A DNA stretch of 44,189 nucleotides from a virus, in the IMG/VR virus record IMGVR_UViG_3300045999_006359, positions 1 to 44,189 of that record, one strand, 5' to 3'. The notes beneath the pieces were generated by a model. It did no database searches. It saw only the letters and a list, made by a program, of their open reading frames with translations, and had not been told where the DNA came from. Below are positions 6,149 to 12,590 of this stretch, piece after piece (position 1 is the first letter of the stretch; the number at the start of each line of letters is the position of its first letter). The position numbers were made by a program, and so were the translations under genes.

Positions 6149-6556
6149 ATGCTCACTCTTCTCTCATCCAAAGACAGCGCTCAGCTCCAGTCGTATCTGA
6201 CCGAGATCGGCACCGCACTGGAGAACCTGACCCAGATCCTGGAGCACGCGCAGACCGTTGCGGTCGAGGTCGACGCTCCAGTCCGTCAGAAAGTTGTGCG
6301 AGTTTCTGACACTCCGAAGTCTCAGCGTAAGACTCGTAAGTCTCGCCCTGGGAAGCGAGGGGTGTCGGTGCTGAACGAGCGCAAGGTGGCCGAAATCAAG
6401 CGCCAGCTGCAGGCTGGTGGGAAGTCGGTGGCCAAGATTGCGGCTGAGTTTGGCGTTCACGTCACCACGATCAACTGCATAAAGTGGGGTAAGACTTGGA
6501 AGGAGGTGCAGCCCGCTGCGTCCAAGCCTCTGGAGGTCGTGGAGATCATCAAGTGA
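6149..6556 (+). CDS. HTH DNA-binding protein
   Basis: 135 aa. The N-terminal ~45 residues form an amphipathic helix that may dimerise. The middle is a basic Ser/Lys/Arg linker (KSQRKTRKSRPGKRG). Residues ~75-122 contain a helix-turn-helix of the kind seen in Hin/resolvase-type and homing-nuclease-associated domains (KVAEIKRQLQAGGKSVAKIA, then EFGVHVTTINCI, then KWGKTWKEV). It is probably a regulator or a site-specific DNA-binding accessory protein. It has its own candidate promoter and two GCTCCAGT octamers inside the gene in different frames. Its stop overlaps the next start (GTGA). Confidence 0.75.
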   Translation: MLTLLSSKDSAQLQSYLTEIGTALENLTQILEHAQTVAVEVDAPVRQKVVRVSDTPKSQRKTRKSRPGKRGVSVLNERKVAEIKRQLQAGGKSVAKIAAEFGVHVTTINCIKWGKTWKEVQPAASKPLEVVEIIK

Positions 6557-7068
6557 TTCTGTGCGACACAGAAATCCGGGCTCTCTGTGAAGAGGGCCTT
6601 GTTTCTCCTTACGATCCAGTCCTGGTGAATCCGGCGAGTCTCGATGTGAGACTCGGTCTGGAGTTGATGGTGGAGGTTGAGGAATACTCCGATCTCATTC
6701 CCATCGACATTGCGGGTCACACGCAAGCGAACCCGTTCTGGCTACGGCCGGGTGAGTTTGTGCTGGGGTGCACGCTCGAAACGTTTTTCTTGCCTAGTGA
6801 TGTTGCGGCGCAGTTTGCGCTGAAGTCGACACGCGCCAGGCAAGGGATCGAGCACTTGATGGCCGGGTACTGCGATCCGGGCTGGAGCGGCTCCAAGCTC
6901 ACGCTGGAACTGCAAAACGCCCGTAAGTTGCACCCGGTCGCGCTGTGGCCGGAGATGAAGATTGGACAGCTGGTGTTTCACCGCATGTCGAGTGTTCCAG
7001 CCAGGGATTATTCCGTTACAGGACACTACAACAATGACCTATCTGTTCAGCGTGCCAAGTATGTCTGA
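6553..7068 (+). CDS. dcd: dCTP deaminase / dUTPase-family enzyme
   Basis: 171 aa from a GTG at 6553 that overlaps the upstream stop (GTGA). It shows the dCTP deaminase signature: KSTRARQG (S92, R94, R96), then CDPGWSGSKLTLELQN, with the likely catalytic Glu at 119, and an LVFHR strand near the end. This family converts dCTP to dUTP, or hydrolyses it further in bifunctional forms, at the start of dTTP synthesis. A phage copy would supply dTMP for replication. The length is slightly below the ~190 aa of bacterial Dcd. The C-terminal lid is short, so the exact substrate (dCTP or dUTP) is not settled by sequence alone. Confidence 0.85.
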   Translation: MILCDTEIRALCEEGLVSPYDPVLVNPASLDVRLGLELMVEVEEYSDLIPIDIAGHTQANPFWLRPGEFVLGCTLETFFLPSDVAAQFALKSTRARQGIEHLMAGYCDPGWSGSKLTLELQNARKLHPVALWPEMKIGQLVFHRMSSVPARDYSVTGHYNNDLSVQRAKYV

Positions 7069-7288
7069 TCCAGTTAACCAACCTGCTCATTACCAGCAAG
7101 GCGAGATCGAGTGCATTGAGGCTATGCAGTCAGCTTTGACGACAGAGGAATTCCGTGGGTACTGCAAAGGTAATGCATTCAAATATGTTTGGCGTGAAAG
7201 GCACAAAGGTGGGACTCAATCGCTTGAAAAAGCCAACTGGTACTTAAAGTATATTGTTGCTGTTGATGAGACCCATGGAAACGTATAA
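7061..7288 (+). CDS. DUF3310-family protein
   Basis: 75 aa from ATG 7061. An earlier in-frame ATG at 7034, preceded by AGGA at about 7019-7022, would add nine residues. It opens with SDPVNQPAHYQQGEIECIE and continues with GYCKGNAFKYVWRERHKGG and SLEKANWYLKYI, the conserved order of the DUF3310 family, which is frequent in phages and sometimes annotated as a nucleotide-kinase-like protein. The exact activity is not known from the sequence. It overlaps the dCTP deaminase gene, suggesting a shared nucleotide-metabolism role. Confidence 0.8.
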   Translation: MSDPVNQPAHYQQGEIECIEAMQSALTTEEFRGYCKGNAFKYVWRERHKGGTQSLEKANWYLKYIVAVDETHGNV

Positions 7289-7472
7289 GTTTGAGCTAAT
7301 CCATGCTGATAATGCACAGCAAATCACGCATGTTGTTAGCAGTAAGTTTAAGGCACTGCTACTTTCAAGTGTCGTTGATAGCTTTGTAGAGTTTGCGGTT
7401 GAGTGTGGGTTTGATAAAAAAGCCGTGCTTAACGTGCTCCAGGCACGTATAGATGAAGAGGCCGCTGTATGA
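7275..7472 (+). CDS. Hypothetical protein, 65 aa
   Basis: ATG 7275 overlaps the previous gene by 14 bases. It is a small alpha/beta protein (METYKFELIHADNAQQITHV at the start, then a helix-rich C-terminus ending in acidic residues). No known domain. It belongs to the tightly packed plus-strand cluster and contains a GCTCCAG heptamer. Confidence 0.6.
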   Translation: METYKFELIHADNAQQITHVVSSKFKALLLSSVVDSFVEFAVECGFDKKAVLNVLQARIDEEAAV

Positions 7473-7476
7473 CTTC

Positions 7477-7566
7477 ATGGACTGGGAGTGGTTTGCGCTA
7501 CTTGCAGTTGTTTACTGCTTGGTCTGCGCTCTTGTTATTTGTCTAGGTAAGTTTTTACTGCCATGA
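7477..7566 (+). CDS. Single-pass membrane microprotein, 29 aa
   Basis: ATG 7477 follows the previous stop by a few bases. MDWEWFALLAVVY begins a single hydrophobic helix with three cysteines (YCLVCALVIC) and a short basic end (GKFLLP). The stop overlaps the next ATG as ATGA at 7563-7566, which supports a real coupled gene. Function unknown; tiny early membrane proteins in phages often alter host membranes or exclude superinfection, but that is speculation. Confidence 0.5.
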   Translation: MDWEWFALLAVVYCLVCALVICLGKFLLP

Positions 7567-7724
7567 CTCCTTACAAGTGCTACAAAATTCAAATGCAGGT
7601 GACCACGACTGAGTTGCTGGCGCCTAGCATTGCCTCTGCCATCCTGGCGGCACAGGAGTTGTATCCGGGCCAGGAAATTCTCAGTGTTCTTTTACAACCC
7701 GAATGGGAGGATTGCGATGACTAG
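7563..7724 (+). CDS. Hypothetical protein, 53 aa
   Basis: It starts with an ATG in an ATGA overlap with the upstream gene. The sequence MTPYKCYKIQMQVTTTELLA leads into a helix rich in Ala and Ile and ends with an acidic tail (PEWEDCDD). No domain is recognised. It overlaps the next start at 7717. The overlapping arrangement on both sides is the main evidence that it is translated. Confidence 0.5.
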   Translation: MTPYKCYKIQMQVTTTELLAPSIASAILAAQELYPGQEILSVLLQPEWEDCDD

Positions 7725-7887
7725 CCCTCTGTGGAAACAGATGGAAATGCAGCTGGAGCGCCAGGGACAAGAGTGGCCGCCGAAGGTAGCGCGGGTGCTA
7801 CGTGTGTTGGCGAACCAGGAAAAGATCACGTCCGAGCAGCGCGAGTGGCTGTTGCGTGAGGCTGTGGATGCTGAACTTGCGGGGTAA
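7717..7887 (+). CDS. Hypothetical protein, 56 aa
   Basis: ATG 7717 is preceded by GGGAGG at 7705-7710, one of the clearest Shine-Dalgarno sequences in the window. It is a small helical protein (TSPLWKQMEMQLERQGQEW, then ANQEKITSEQREWLLREAVD) that looks like a three-helix bundle. The stop overlaps the next start (TAATG). No family is recognised. Confidence 0.6.
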   Translation: MTSPLWKQMEMQLERQGQEWPPKVARVLRVLANQEKITSEQREWLLREAVDAELAG

Positions 7888-8237
7888 TGGCGTTCAAAAA
7901 ACAGCTTTTACCTACATGCCCGGCATGTAAAGAACCTCGTTTGCGCGTGATCGAAACTGAAGCTACTGGTGCATCCGTTCGCAGGCGTAAAAAATGCGAT
8001 GCGTGTGGACATCGTGTGACTACGCACGAGATTTCTGAGGAGGCGTTTAATGCCTCGAAACAGAATGCCGCCGTACTCAACAAAATCTACGCAGCCTTAA
8101 ATAAGGATGCTCCAGTGATGGACGTTATTAAATGTTTCGACTGTAAGTTTAATAACGGCGATCACTGTTCACTTGATTTACCTGAGTTTGGTACTGATGA
8201 GGCTTACGACTGTAATTTGTTCTCGCCCAGTCCCTGA
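7887..8237 (+). CDS. Zinc-ribbon protein with two Cys4 clusters (NrdR-like N-terminus)
   Basis: 116 aa. Cluster 1: C11-x2-C14 and C37-x2-C40 with intervening VRRRKKCDACGHRVTTHE, very like the zinc ribbon of NrdR-type regulators, but there is no ATP-cone. Cluster 2: C83-x2-C86, C94 and C109, in a CSLDLPE context. It probably binds zinc and nucleic acid or a protein partner. The gene at 8479-8793 has the same two-cluster layout, so they are paralogues or share a domain. It overlaps its neighbours on both sides (TAATG, TGATG). Confidence 0.7.
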   Translation: MAFKKQLLPTCPACKEPRLRVIETEATGASVRRRKKCDACGHRVTTHEISEEAFNASKQNAAVLNKIYAALNKDAPVMDVIKCFDCKFNNGDHCSLDLPEFGTDEAYDCNLFSPSP

Positions 8238-8482
8238 TGGAATCGAACGACAAAGCGAAACGGGTTCGCTACAAAACCGTGAATATCCGCGTCACGGATG
8301 AAGAGGTTGCCATGGCGCGGAAGCTCGGGAACGGTAATGCGTCCCACGGCTACAGGTTGGCAGTGCGGTACGCGGAAAAGCGTTCCATGCGGCCCATCCC
8401 GCTCAGCACGCTGCTACGTGCGGCGGCTGAAATGGCTGCCGACCTTGAAGGCAGTGCACACATTGGCGCTCCAGCAAAATGA
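8237..8482 (+). CDS. Hypothetical basic protein, 81 aa (possible RHH)
   Basis: The start overlaps the upstream stop (TGATG). A basic N-terminus (KAKRVRYKTVNIRVTDEEVA) carries an alternating strand followed by helices (MARKLGNGNASHGYRLAVRY), reminiscent of a ribbon-helix-helix DNA-binding protein. The C-terminal half is a helix with Ala and Met. It lies between two zinc-ribbon genes and overlaps the second by ATGA. Confidence 0.55.
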   Translation: MESNDKAKRVRYKTVNIRVTDEEVAMARKLGNGNASHGYRLAVRYAEKRSMRPIPLSTLLRAAAEMAADLEGSAHIGAPAK

Positions 8483-8793
8483 ACTGCAGTGCATGTGGAG
8501 CAAGTCAGGTCAGACTTGTCAGCTCCAGGCTCAATGCTGCCGGTGATCGGCTTAAGCGGTTCGAGTGCAGGGTCTGCCTGCACCGCTGGGGGTCTCGAAA
8601 CGGGACTCTTGAGTCTCACTACGATCCGTGGAAGGAGATCGACTGGCGGGTTCCAGCTGGAGATGGGTGCCGAGACTGCGTGCACTACGCCAAGGGGTTT
8701 TGCTCGCTGGGGTTTCCGGAGGCTAAGGATCCTGCATTTGTTACAGAGTGTGAAGCCCGGTCGGTGCAGGGCGGTGTTCTTGTAGTACAGTAA
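8479..8793 (+). CDS. Zinc-ribbon protein with two Cys4 clusters (paralogue of 7887-8237)
   Basis: 104 aa, ATGA overlap at the start. Cluster 1: C3-x2-C6 and C30-x2-C33. Cluster 2: C64-x2-C67, C75 and C91 with CSLGFPE. The second cluster has the same C-x2-C-x7-C spacing and CSL-x2-PE motif as the protein encoded at 7887-8237, so the two probably arose by duplication. The binding target is unknown; nucleic acid or RNA polymerase are reasonable candidates for early phage zinc ribbons. Confidence 0.7.
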   Translation: MNCSACGASQVRLVSSRLNAAGDRLKRFECRVCLHRWGSRNGTLESHYDPWKEIDWRVPAGDGCRDCVHYAKGFCSLGFPEAKDPAFVTECEARSVQGGVLVVQ

Positions 8794-8823
8794 GCAGGCA
8801 CTAGACCCACAGGTCAGCACCTC

Positions 8824-9003
8824 ATGTTCAGGTTCTGCGTTTTTGATAAACACAAGCAAGTGTTTATCGACCGAGAAATTCCAGTTGCGTCGTCTATGCA
8901 GCAGGCCCGACGTTTCGTCGGGCAGCTGCTGGCTCTTGGCATGTTGGAGTTACCAGCTAAAGCCGCCGGTTACCGGATTGTGGAGGTACCTAGCAATGAC
9001 TGA
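8824..9003 (+). CDS. Hypothetical protein, 59 aa
   Basis: ATG 8824. FRFCVFDKHKQVFIDREIPV is a strand-turn-strand, followed by a helix (MQQARRFVGQLLALGMLELP) and a final strand (YRIVEV), a compact alpha/beta fold. It overlaps the next gene by 8 bases. A 7-bp hairpin CCCGACG-TTT-CGTCGGG lies in the coding region at 8906-8922. No family is recognised. Confidence 0.6.
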   Translation: MFRFCVFDKHKQVFIDREIPVASSMQQARRFVGQLLALGMLELPAKAAGYRIVEVPSND

Positions 9004-9340
9004 CTACAAAGCAATGCCCGAGCAGTGGGCACAGATTGAACGCAGCCAGGTGTTTAACGGTTCGTTCCAAGCCTGCGTCCTCGAACTGCGCACCAGGGTC
9101 GAGGCGTTGGAGGCCAACTCCAAGCCAACTCCTAATTCCTCCCAAATTGGGAGGTCGTTGGTGGAGCGGGTTACAAAGGTTGTTTTTCCGCGTGTTAGGC
9201 CTTATCGGCTTAAGTGTTTTGAGCCCGAAGCCCGAGCCGCGATTCGCGAGGTGGCGGCGTGGATCGAAGAAAACAAGCACGAGCATTGGAGCGCGGTTTC
9301 CAGGATGCTGCGTGCTGAGCTTGAGCAGGAGGCTAAGTGA
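8996..9340 (+). CDS. Hypothetical protein, 114 aa, carrying a palindromic insert
   Basis: ATG 8996 overlaps the previous gene. The N-terminal half is helical (AMPEQWAQIERSQVFN, then FQACVLELRTRVEALEAN), a type of short coiled-coil protein I associate with marine cyanophages. It is followed by a polar linker (KPTPNSSQIGRSLVERV) encoded by the palindromic element at 9124-9152. The C-terminus is helical and charged. The stop overlaps the polA start (GTGATG). The linker looks like an in-frame insertion of the repeat. Confidence 0.6.
   Translation: MTDYKAMPEQWAQIERSQVFNGSFQACVLELRTRVEALEANSKPTPNSSQIGRSLVERVTKVVFPRVRPYRLKCFEPEARAAIREVAAWIEENKHEHWSAVSRMLRAELEQEAK
9124..9152. repeat. Palindromic element, intragenic copy
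   Basis: The stretch starts with CCAACTCCTAA and ends with the perfect palindrome CCTCCCAAATTGGGAGG (9136-9152, odd centre). The same order, CCAACTCCTAA then CTCCAAATTTGGAGG, occurs between genes at 15691-15720. It encodes TPNSSQIG in the host gene. Confidence 0.65.
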
Positions 9341-11172
9341 TGACTAAGTATCTTTTTGGGCTGGAGTATTTGCATACGCTCCAGAACGCTACGACGATTG
9401 CGTTTGACTGTGAGACGACGGGGCTCCAGCCGAAGTTTGGCGGGTTGCGGTTACTGCAGTTGGCGGCGCTGGATCGAGAGCCAGTCATCATTGATTGCTG
9501 GGATCTCAGTGATGACGACTGGGTCACAGTTGAGGAGTTTTTTGCGCAGAAGCGTTACTGGCTAGCGCACAATGCAGTGTTCGATCTTGGTTGGTTACAG
9601 GAGCACGAGATTTATCCCGAGGGGGATGTACTTTGTACCATGCTGGCTAGCCGCATCCTGACCAACGGGATGCCCAACGTGAAGCACGGGCTCCAGCACG
9701 TTGTGAAGCGTTATCTCAAGGAGGAGATCTCGAAGGAAGAGCAGAAGAGTGACTGGAGTGGGGAACTTACGGAGGAACAAATGTACTATGCCGCCAAGGA
9801 TGTGGCGGTGTTGATTGAGTTGGATGGGCCGATTAACCAGCGGATGGCAGAGGCGAATCTGCACCATGCGTGGTTTCTGGAGTGCAAGGCGTTGCCGGCG
9901 ATGGCGCAGCTTTGGCGAACCGGCCTGCCGTTTGATCGCAAGTCACTAGAAATGCTCCAGCAGGAGTTAGCGCTGGAGCATCAGGAGCGTGGGCGGGAGT
10001 TTTTACTGTCACTGGACGAAGCGTTGCCGGCCTCTAGCAAGCTACCGAGGGATCCCGATGGCAGCATCAATACGCGCTCCAAGGCCACTGGCACGGTTCG
10101 AGGTGGGGACAAGATGGAGGCTGGTTTTAACTTGAACAGCCCCAAGCAGTTGTTGGATGTCTTTACAAAGTTGCTGGGGCAGAAGCCGGTGGATGCGAAC
10201 GGGAAGGCGAGTGCCAGTCGGCAAGCGTTGCGGGAATACGCTGGCGATCACCCAGTGGTGGCTGAGTATCTGGCGTGGAAGCGGGTGGAGAAGCGGCGGC
10301 AGATGGTGGAGTCGTTGTTGAAGCACCTACAGGCGGATGGGTTTATACGTGCCAGCTACATGCAGCTCGGGGCGGATACGGGGCGCATGTCGTGTATTAG
10401 TCCCAATCTCCAGCAAGTACCGAGAGATTCAAGATTTCGTGGGTGTGTGCAGGCACCTTCCGGGTGGAAACTGGTAGTTGCGGACTATGCACAGATGGAA
10501 CTGCGGCTTGCGGCTGCAGAGGCTGAGGATGATTTGATGATCCAGGCGTTCCAGAAAGGCATGGACTTGCACACACTAACTGCGATGCAGATTTACGGAG
10601 TTGATGAACATGAAGTCACTAAAGAACAGCGCCAAGTTTCTAAGTCTGCAAACTTCGGTCTGTTGTATGGATCGGGAGCCAGAGGATTACGCAACTATGC
10701 AGCTGGAATGGGGATACAAATGGATCTTGATGAGGCGGCAGAAGTTAGAGAAAAGTTCCACGCAGCGTATAGAGGAATCAGCCGGTGGCAACGCCAAAAT
10801 GCTCTCGCAGCTGATGCGGCTAAGAGCAATCCTGCCATCAGAATTCGTCGCTCGCAACTGCGGCGGTTTCTTCCGGGTGAGCACAACAAGCTGACGACAC
10901 GCTGCAATACTCCGATCCAGGGGGCTGGTGCAGCTGTGTTAAAACGGACCCTCGGGAAGTTGTGGCCGCTTTTGCGGAAGGAAACTGAGGATGTTGTAAA
11001 ACTGGCTGGCGTGGTGCATGACGAAGTGATTCTTCTCGTGCGGCAGGATCAGGCGGATAAGTGGGCGCTCCAGCTGGCAAAAGTTATGGAAGAGGCCGAG
11101 GCAGAATGGTTGGGTGTTGTGCCAGCGCTGGCGGAAGCGCATGTAGGCGACTCGTGGCTGGAGGCGAAGTGA
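9340..11172 (+). CDS. polA: DNA polymerase A (Pol I family) with 3'-5' exonuclease
   Basis: 610 aa from ATG 9340; AGGAGG at 9327-9332 gives ideal spacing, better than the GTG at 9337. A DEDDy proofreading domain occupies residues ~1-170 (D23 and E25 in FDCETTGL, HNAVFDLGWL, YYAAKDV). The polymerase domain shows motif A VVADYAQMELR (D382), the O-helix RQVSKSANFGLLYG (R431, K435, F439, Y443) and motif C HDE at 560-562. There is no 5'-3' exonuclease domain, as is usual in phages. F439 corresponds to E. coli Pol I Phe762. It would be the replicative polymerase with the Prim-Pol/helicase. Confidence 0.97.
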   Translation: MTKYLFGLEYLHTLQNATTIAFDCETTGLQPKFGGLRLLQLAALDREPVIIDCWDLSDDDWVTVEEFFAQKRYWLAHNAVFDLGWLQEHEIYPEGDVLCTMLASRILTNGMPNVKHGLQHVVKRYLKEEISKEEQKSDWSGELTEEQMYYAAKDVAVLIELDGPINQRMAEANLHHAWFLECKALPAMAQLWRTGLPFDRKSLEMLQQELALEHQERGREFLLSLDEALPASSKLPRDPDGSINTRSKATGTVRGGDKMEAGFNLNSPKQLLDVFTKLLGQKPVDANGKASASRQALREYAGDHPVVAEYLAWKRVEKRRQMVESLLKHLQADGFIRASYMQLGADTGRMSCISPNLQQVPRDSRFRGCVQAPSGWKLVVADYAQMELRLAAAEAEDDLMIQAFQKGMDLHTLTAMQIYGVDEHEVTKEQRQVSKSANFGLLYGSGARGLRNYAAGMGIQMDLDEAAEVREKFHAAYRGISRWQRQNALAADAAKSNPAIRIRRSQLRRFLPGEHNKLTTRCNTPIQGAGAAVLKRTLGKLWPLLRKETEDVVKLAGVVHDEVILLVRQDQADKWALQLAKVMEEAEAEWLGVVPALAEAHVGDSWLEAK

Positions 11173-11354
11173 TGGACGGGCACTGCACTTGGTACTTTGC
11201 GTGGATTCGGGATAAGGCCGGGTTGATAAGAGAGGTTCCGGTGCAAGCGGAGAATACGTTTATGGCGCAGAAAGCCGCGCTGGCGTTACATCCCAGTGGG
11301 CGTGTCGTCAGAATTGCGTTGGCGCCGCCGGACTGGGATGGGGAAGACAGGTAG
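11172..11354 (+). CDS. Hypothetical protein, 60 aa
   Basis: The ATG overlaps the polA stop (TGATG). The small protein starts DGHCTWYFAWIRDKAGLIRE and has a beta-alpha-beta look (strand, helix MAQKAALALH, strand GRVVRIALAPP). No domain is recognised. It is co-translated with polA and could be an accessory factor, but nothing specific supports that. Confidence 0.6.
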   Translation: MDGHCTWYFAWIRDKAGLIREVPVQAENTFMAQKAALALHPSGRVVRIALAPPDWDGEDR

Positions 11355-11541
11355 AGAGCTTGTGATGGAGCGGCTGTACGCTGCGATCCGCCGATCCACA
11401 ACGGCGGATATTCAGCGTGCAGCCATGTTTCTGGAGTGGGCGTACGAGGTAAGGAAAGGGTGCGCCAAGCAGAGGGCGGGGGCGCGGAAAGCCCAGGCGT
11501 ATGCGTGGCGGAAACAGGTGGATGCTCCAGCTCGCTGGTAA
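11338..11541 (+). CDS. Hypothetical basic helical protein, 67 aa
   Basis: ATG 11338 overlaps the previous gene by 17 bases; ATG 11365 is an alternative that would avoid the overlap and give 58 residues. The protein is helical and basic (MERLYAAIRRSTTADIQRAA, then KQRAGARKAQAYAWRKQ). No family is recognised. It ends just before a candidate promoter. Confidence 0.5.
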   Translation: MGKTGRELVMERLYAAIRRSTTADIQRAAMFLEWAYEVRKGCAKQRAGARKAQAYAWRKQVDAPARW

Positions 11542-11547
11542 GGCGGT

Positions 11548-11562
11548 GCTATTGTGTAGCAG
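11548..11562 (+). promoter_or_regulatory. Promoter-like motif GCTATTGTGTAGCAG
   Basis: -10-like TATTGT at 11550-11555, 30 nt upstream of the ATG at 11580. It matches 11 of 15 positions of the motif at 2183-2197. GCTATTGT recurs at 43399-43406. Confidence 0.45.
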
Positions 11563-11579
11563 AGTAGACCAAATTTAGG

Positions 11580-11846
11580 ATGCCTCTGCGTCACGGCCAG
11601 AAGTGGTACTGCCAGTTGTTGCTGGATACCCACAGGTACGCGCTGGTGGAGAAGCTGGCGGAGAAGGAAGGCAAGCGTCCCACGGCACTGTTGAGGGACA
11701 TGGTGTACGCGGCATTGGAGAAGGCGCTGCCAACGTCGGAGTACAAGGCGGCGGAAGCGGCGGATCAGGCTGCGTGGGCCGAGTCCATAAAACGACGAGT
11801 GGAAGGCAGGCAGCGTTCCAAGCAAGAAGGAACCTCAGACGCATGA
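11580..11846 (+). CDS. Ribbon-helix-helix-like protein, 88 aa
   Basis: It starts PLRHGQKWYCQLLLDTHRYA, with a short strand followed by two helices (LVEKLAEKEGKRPTALLRDM, then VYAALEKAL) in RHH order, then a charged coiled tail. Probably a small DNA-binding regulator. AGGA abuts the ATG, so translation may depend on a short leader from the promoter 30 nt upstream. No partner toxin-like gene is adjacent. Confidence 0.6.
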   Translation: MPLRHGQKWYCQLLLDTHRYALVEKLAEKEGKRPTALLRDMVYAALEKALPTSEYKAAEAADQAAWAESIKRRVEGRQRSKQEGTSDA

Positions 11847-11893
11847 GACTTAGTTGTTTTTCGTAATAAGTCTGGTGCGCTGAGGCAAGGTGG

Positions 11894-11908
11894 GCTACTG
11901 TTACACAG
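11894..11908 (+). promoter_or_regulatory. Promoter/operator motif GCTACTGTTACACAG
   Basis: It differs by one base from the minus-strand motif at 2183-2197. -10-like TACTGT at 11896-11901 lies 28 nt upstream of the GTG at 11924. The CTGT...ACAG arms give it dyad character. Confidence 0.55.
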
Positions 11909-11923
11909 CCACGAGGTTTTTAC

Positions 11924-12166
11924 GTGACGCGGTATCTCATTATTTGCGGCGACAAGTTTGTCGCGGCGGCGCAGCCGGACACTAAACGAATTCTGCTGAC
12001 GGACCAGCGCGATGATGCTGGGTCGTGGGCGACGTACGAGCGCACCATCAAGGCGGCCAGGTTTGTGCAGGAGACGACCGGTATTGCTGTGTTTATTCAG
12101 CGTGTAAAGGAGCCGGAGTATCCTCAGTCTTGGACTAAATCACAGAAGAAAAGCGATGTGGTTTGA
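11924..12166 (+). CDS. Hypothetical protein, 80 aa
   Basis: GTG start with GAGG about 8 nt upstream. It begins TRYLIICGDKFVAAAQPDTK and looks like a compact alpha/beta protein with a basic C-terminus (SWTKSQKKSDVV). No family is recognised. It has its own candidate promoter and overlaps the next gene by 11 bases. Confidence 0.6.
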   Translation: MTRYLIICGDKFVAAAQPDTKRILLTDQRDDAGSWATYERTIKAARFVQETTGIAVFIQRVKEPEYPQSWTKSQKKSDVV

Positions 12167-12383
12167 GCTGGAGATACGCAAGCCCGAGCGGCCGCCGATT
12201 CGCGACATTTTCCAAGGGCAGACCTTGGAGTGGGCGCTGTTCCAGGCGCACAAGAAATATCCTGGGGCGATCGTGTTTGTGCCGGATCAGCCGCCGAAGC
12301 CGAACTTGAGTCGGTCGTCGGATGGGCCGAAGAAAGCGCTCCAGCGCAAGCACGCTTTGGCTCAGCAGGAATCGCGGTCGTAG
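12156..12383 (+). CDS. Hypothetical protein, 75 aa
   Basis: ATG 12156 lies inside the end of the previous gene. WFELEIRKPERPPIRDIFQG and a helix with LEWALFQAHKKYPGAIVFV are followed by a basic, disordered tail. No domain. It is the last gene of the rightward block and converges with the minus-strand gene at 12362-12589, overlapping it by 22 bases tail to tail; no terminator was seen between them. Confidence 0.55.
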   Translation: MWFELEIRKPERPPIRDIFQGQTLEWALFQAHKKYPGAIVFVPDQPPKPNLSRSSDGPKKALQRKHALAQQESRS

Positions 12384-12589
12384 CCGCAGAGTTCAGCGAG
12401 GTTGTTGCTGGCCTCGCGGATGGCCCAGTCAGTTTTTATGCGCTCGATGCCGTACAGCTGGTTTAGCAGCAGTGCGGCTTTGAGTAGTTCGTCGTAGTTT
12501 CGTGCTTCGTGCAGTGTGCGGAGGTATTGATCGCGGGCATGTTGGCTTAACTGGTGCTCTAAGCGTGGCTCAAGAGGGTTGGCGTTCAT
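12362..12589 (-). CDS. Hypothetical helical protein, 75 aa
   Basis: ATG 12589 follows the endolysin stop by 2 bases, so it is translated from the same message. All-helical: NANPLEPRLEHQLSQHARDQ, LRTLHEARNYDELLKAALLL, then IERIKTDWAIREASNNLAEL. No known domain. It is the last gene of the leftward late operon. Its role could be lysis-related by position only. Confidence 0.55.
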   Translation of the reverse strand: MNANPLEPRLEHQLSQHARDQYLRTLHEARNYDELLKAALLLNQLYGIERIKTDWAIREASNNLAELCGYDRDSC

Positions 12590-12590
12590 G

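Noticed and set aside
8906-8922. CCCGACG-TTT-CGTCGGG hairpin as a terminator
   Set aside because: Inside a coding region and without a T-run.
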